The translations under genes were made by a program, and so were the position numbers. From NCBI GenBank assembly GCA_012800475.1, contig JAAZJF010000221.1, positions 1-7,621 of the forward strand: a stretch of 7,621 nucleotides of DNA, read 5' to 3'. The notes below the pieces were generated by a model. It did not search any database and was not told the DNA's origin. It was given only the letters and a program-made list of their open reading frames with translations. The DNA is from Gammaproteobacteria bacterium (lineage in GTDB: Bacteria; Pseudomonadota; Gammaproteobacteria; Pseudomonadales; Pseudomonadaceae). Below are positions 5,551 to 7,621 of this stretch, piece by piece; positions within the stretch are counted from its first letter, which is position 1; each line of letters starts with the position of its first letter.

Positions 5551-6621
5551 ATGCTCGATGATCATGCTCTAGTACAAACCGAGGTGCGCAATGGTGTGGG
5601 CCATCTCACGCTCAATCGTGTTGCCGCATTTAATGCCGTGAACCTTGAAATGGTACGCGCACTCCAGCAGCAACTGGATGCTTGGGCCGCAGATGAGAAC
5701 GTGGTGGCGGTAGTCCTGCGCGCCAATGGCGATAAAGCCTTTTGTGCTGGCGGTGATATTCGCGAGCTGTACAGCAACGCCAAACAAGACAGCAGTTTAA
5801 ATGCCACCTTCTTTCGTGAAGAATATGCTTTAGACCAAGATATTCATGCCTACCCTAAGCCATTTATCGCTTTGATGGATGGCTTAGTCTTAGGCGGCGG
5901 CATGGGCTTAGCGCAAGGCGCAAGCTTTCGTATCGTGACTGAAAAAGCACGTTTGGGTATGCCTGAAGTCAGTATTGGTTTTTTCCCTGATGTGGGCGGC
6001 AGCTACTTTCTATCCCGTTTGAGCGGTGAAATGGGCACCTATATGGGTGTGACCGGCAACCCTGTGGGTCCAGCCGATGCACTGCAACTGGGCTTAGCCG
6101 ACTGGTTTTTGCATCGCGAGCAAATCACTGAATTTGATCGCTGCTTGGATAATATGCAGTGGGGCCATTCAGCCCAAGAAGCGGTGCGCAGCCTATTAAA
6201 TACTTTGGCCAGCAAGCACAGCTCCGGCGCTCAGTTGACCGCTGTACGCGGCGCAATTGCGACACACTTTGCACACAATTCAGTGGCTGACATTATTGCG
6301 TCACTGGCCAGCGAAACCGACACGACCCTACAAGACTGGTGCCAAGAGACCATTGCCACACTCGAGTCGCGCTCACCCTTAGCCATGGCCACCACCTTAG
6401 AGATGCTGCGTCGCGCACAAGAGTTATCTTTAGCTGACTGCTTCCGTTTGGAGTTCCACTTAGGTTCACAGTGGTTTAGCAAAGGCGACTTTATGGAAGG
6501 TGTACGCGCACTGATTATTGATAAAGATAAAAATCCACGTTGGCAGCCCGCCACCATCGAGGCGCTTGAGCAAGCGCAAGTTGATGAGTTTTTCGCAGGC
6601 TTTCAAGCGCATGGCGCATAA
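5551..6621 (+). CDS. 3-hydroxyisobutyryl-CoA hydrolase (crotonase fold)
   Basis: Hydrolyses 3-hydroxyisobutyryl-CoA to 3-hydroxyisobutyrate and CoA, which feeds MmsB and drains toxic methacrylyl-CoA upstream. At 356 residues it is longer than ordinary enoyl-CoA hydratases (about 260) and fits the HIBCH branch. Visible signatures are KAFCAGGDIRELY, whose Gly supplies an oxyanion-hole amide, then the HIBCH-type stretch FFREEYALDQDIHAYPKP, GLVLGGGMGL, and the catalytic-site segment MPEVSIGFFPDVGGSYFLSRL with Glu139 and Asp147. The C-terminal extension ends in a region typical of HIBCH (SKGDFMEGVRALIIDKDKNPRW). The start has AAAGGAG (5536-5542) eight bases upstream, embedded in the end of mmsB. 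Only five bases separate the two frames, so translation is probably coupled. Databases often label such proteins enoyl-CoA hydratase/isomerase; hydrolase is preferred on length, motifs and neighbours. Confidence 0.92.
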   Translation: MLDDHALVQTEVRNGVGHLTLNRVAAFNAVNLEMVRALQQQLDAWAADENVVAVVLRANGDKAFCAGGDIRELYSNAKQDSSLNATFFREEYALDQDIHAYPKPFIALMDGLVLGGGMGLAQGASFRIVTEKARLGMPEVSIGFFPDVGGSYFLSRLSGEMGTYMGVTGNPVGPADALQLGLADWFLHREQITEFDRCLDNMQWGHSAQEAVRSLLNTLASKHSSGAQLTAVRGAIATHFAHNSVADIIASLASETDTTLQDWCQETIATLESRSPLAMATTLEMLRRAQELSLADCFRLEFHLGSQWFSKGDFMEGVRALIIDKDKNPRWQPATIEALEQAQVDEFFAGFQAHGA

Positions 6622-6631
6622 GTCCATGCGC
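6607..6631 (+). other. Hairpin spanning the hydrolase stop codon
   Basis: GCGCATGG (6607-6614) pairs perfectly with CCATGCGC (6624-6631), leaving a nine-base loop that contains the TAA stop codon (6619-6621). There is no downstream T-run, so termination is unlikely. The stem ends five bases before the AAAGGA ribosome binding site (6637-6642) of the next gene. Terminating ribosomes would open it, so it could tune coupling or protect the upstream message from decay. Confidence 0.45.
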
Positions 6632-6650
6632 GTATTAAAGGAACGTCACA

Positions 6651-7621
6651 ATGCATGATATCGAACTCTCTGAAGAACAACGCATGATCCGCGATATGGC
6701 GCGCGATTTTGCTAAAGCAGAACTGGCCCCGAACGCAGAAAATTGGGAAAAAGCCGGCTGGCTCGATGATGAAATGCTCAAGCAAATGGGCGAACTGGGC
6801 TTTTTAGGCATGGTAGTGCCCGAAGAATGGGGCGGCTCTTATATTGATTACACCTCCTATGCTTTAGCCGTGGAAGAAGTGTCTGCAGGCTGCGCGTCAA
6901 CAGGTGCGGTGATGAGTATTCATAACTCAGTGGGCTGCGCACCTATTATGAACTGGGGCACTGAAGCACAAAAGCAAGCATGGCTGCCCGATTTAGCCTC
7001 AGGCAAAGTATTGTCCTGCTTTTGTCTAACCGAGCCGCAAGCCGGTTCCGAAGCCAATAACCTGCGCACTAAAGCCGTTGAAGATGGCGACCACTGGGTG
7101 CTCAACGGCAGTAAACAATTTATCAGTAATGCCAAGCGCGCAGGCTTAGCCATTGTTTTTGCTGTGACTGACCCTGAACTGGGTAAAAAAGGTTTATCCG
7201 CCTTTTTAGTACCCACCGATACACCCGGCTTTGAAGTGGAGCGCATGGAGCAAAAAATGGGCTTGCGTGCATCCGATACCTGCGCTGTGAGCTTAATCAA
7301 TTGCCGCATCCCTAAAGAAAATATGCTCGGCCCACGTGGTAAAGGCTTAGCACTGGCACTGTCAGGTTTAGAAGGCGGTCGTTTAGGCATTGCCGCGCAA
7401 GCGATAGGTATTGCCCGTGCGGCATTTGAAGCAGCACTGATCTACTCGCGTGAACGCGTGCAGTTTGGTAAAGCCATTGCCGAACACCAAAGCGTCGCCA
7501 ATATGCTGGCCGATATGCACATGCAGATTAACGCTGCACGCCATATGATGCTGTACGCAGCACGCTTACGCACCGCAGGCCAACCGTGCTTATCAGAAGC
7601 CTCGCAAGCAAAACTCTTTGC
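6651..7621 (+). CDS. Acyl-CoA dehydrogenase, probably isobutyryl-CoA type (runs off the right edge)
   Basis: FAD-dependent alpha,beta-dehydrogenase that passes electrons to electron-transfer flavoprotein. In this operon the likely reaction is isobutyryl-CoA to methacrylyl-CoA. The 323 complete codons cover the N-terminal helical domain (ELSEEQRMIRDMARDFA, about 5-21), the beta domain with the FAD/substrate segment CLTEPQAGSE (Thr127, Glu128) and FISNAKRAG (157-165), and part of the C-terminal helical domain (LEGGRLGIAAQAIGIA from 240, RVQFGKAIAEHQ from 269). About 60 residues, including the expected catalytic Glu near the C-terminus, lie beyond the window. Isovaleryl-CoA dehydrogenases carry their base earlier, as Glu in an LDLERL-type motif; Gly243 occupies that position here, which argues against that subclass. 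AAAGGA lies eight bases before ATG 6651. Substrate assignment rests on neighbours and could instead be 2-methylbutyryl- or butyryl-CoA. Confidence 0.93.
   Translation, partial: MHDIELSEEQRMIRDMARDFAKAELAPNAENWEKAGWLDDEMLKQMGELGFLGMVVPEEWGGSYIDYTSYALAVEEVSAGCASTGAVMSIHNSVGCAPIMNWGTEAQKQAWLPDLASGKVLSCFCLTEPQAGSEANNLRTKAVEDGDHWVLNGSKQFISNAKRAGLAIVFAVTDPELGKKGLSAFLVPTDTPGFEVERMEQKMGLRASDTCAVSLINCRIPKENMLGPRGKGLALALSGLEGGRLGIAAQAIGIARAAFEAALIYSRERVQFGKAIAEHQSVANMLADMHMQINAARHMMLYAARLRTAGQPCLSEASQAKLF

Overview
This window carries most of a valine (branched-chain acyl-CoA) degradation locus from a gammaproteobacterium. The genes and their arrangement look Pseudomonas-like, because MmsA, MmsB and the acyl-CoA dehydrogenase resemble Pseudomonadaceae versions from memory. 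Base composition is moderate and TTA leucine codons are frequent, which suggests a lower-GC Pseudomonadales lineage rather than P. aeruginosa or P. putida. The genus cannot be fixed from this sequence alone.

Layout: three genes read leftwards and four read rightwards from one divergent promoter region (about 2895-3045). Leftwards lie a LysR-type regulator (1986-2894), an AraC-family regulator (959-1981) starting 4 nt after it, and, after a 117-nt gap, the N-terminal half of an AMP-forming acyl-CoA synthetase (841 to beyond the left edge). Rightwards lie mmsA (3046-4554), mmsB (4658-5545), a 3-hydroxyisobutyryl-CoA hydrolase (5551-6621) and an acyl-CoA dehydrogenase (6651 to beyond the right edge).

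The rightward genes encode consecutive steps of the distal valine pathway, in nearly reverse order of use. The dehydrogenase makes methacrylyl-CoA from isobutyryl-CoA, the hydrolase releases 3-hydroxyisobutyrate, MmsB oxidises it to methylmalonate semialdehyde, and MmsA converts that to propionyl-CoA and CO2. The methacrylyl-CoA hydratase is not in the window and would be expected downstream or elsewhere. The divergent synthetase could activate a free short branched acid, such as isobutyrate or propionate, to feed the same pathway; this is inference.

The most interesting non-coding structure is the divergent promoter. It holds a perfect 12-bp inverted repeat with arms 45 bp apart and a 10-bp palindrome between them, overlapping candidate promoters in both directions. 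Two intercistronic hairpins (4562-4585 with a TTCG loop; 6607-6631 covering a stop codon) may set differential expression within the operon. No mobile element, CRISPR array, tRNA or rRNA was seen. The genes belong to known families, and I found no convincing evidence of a wholly new system; the novelty, if any, lies in the paired regulators and their control region.
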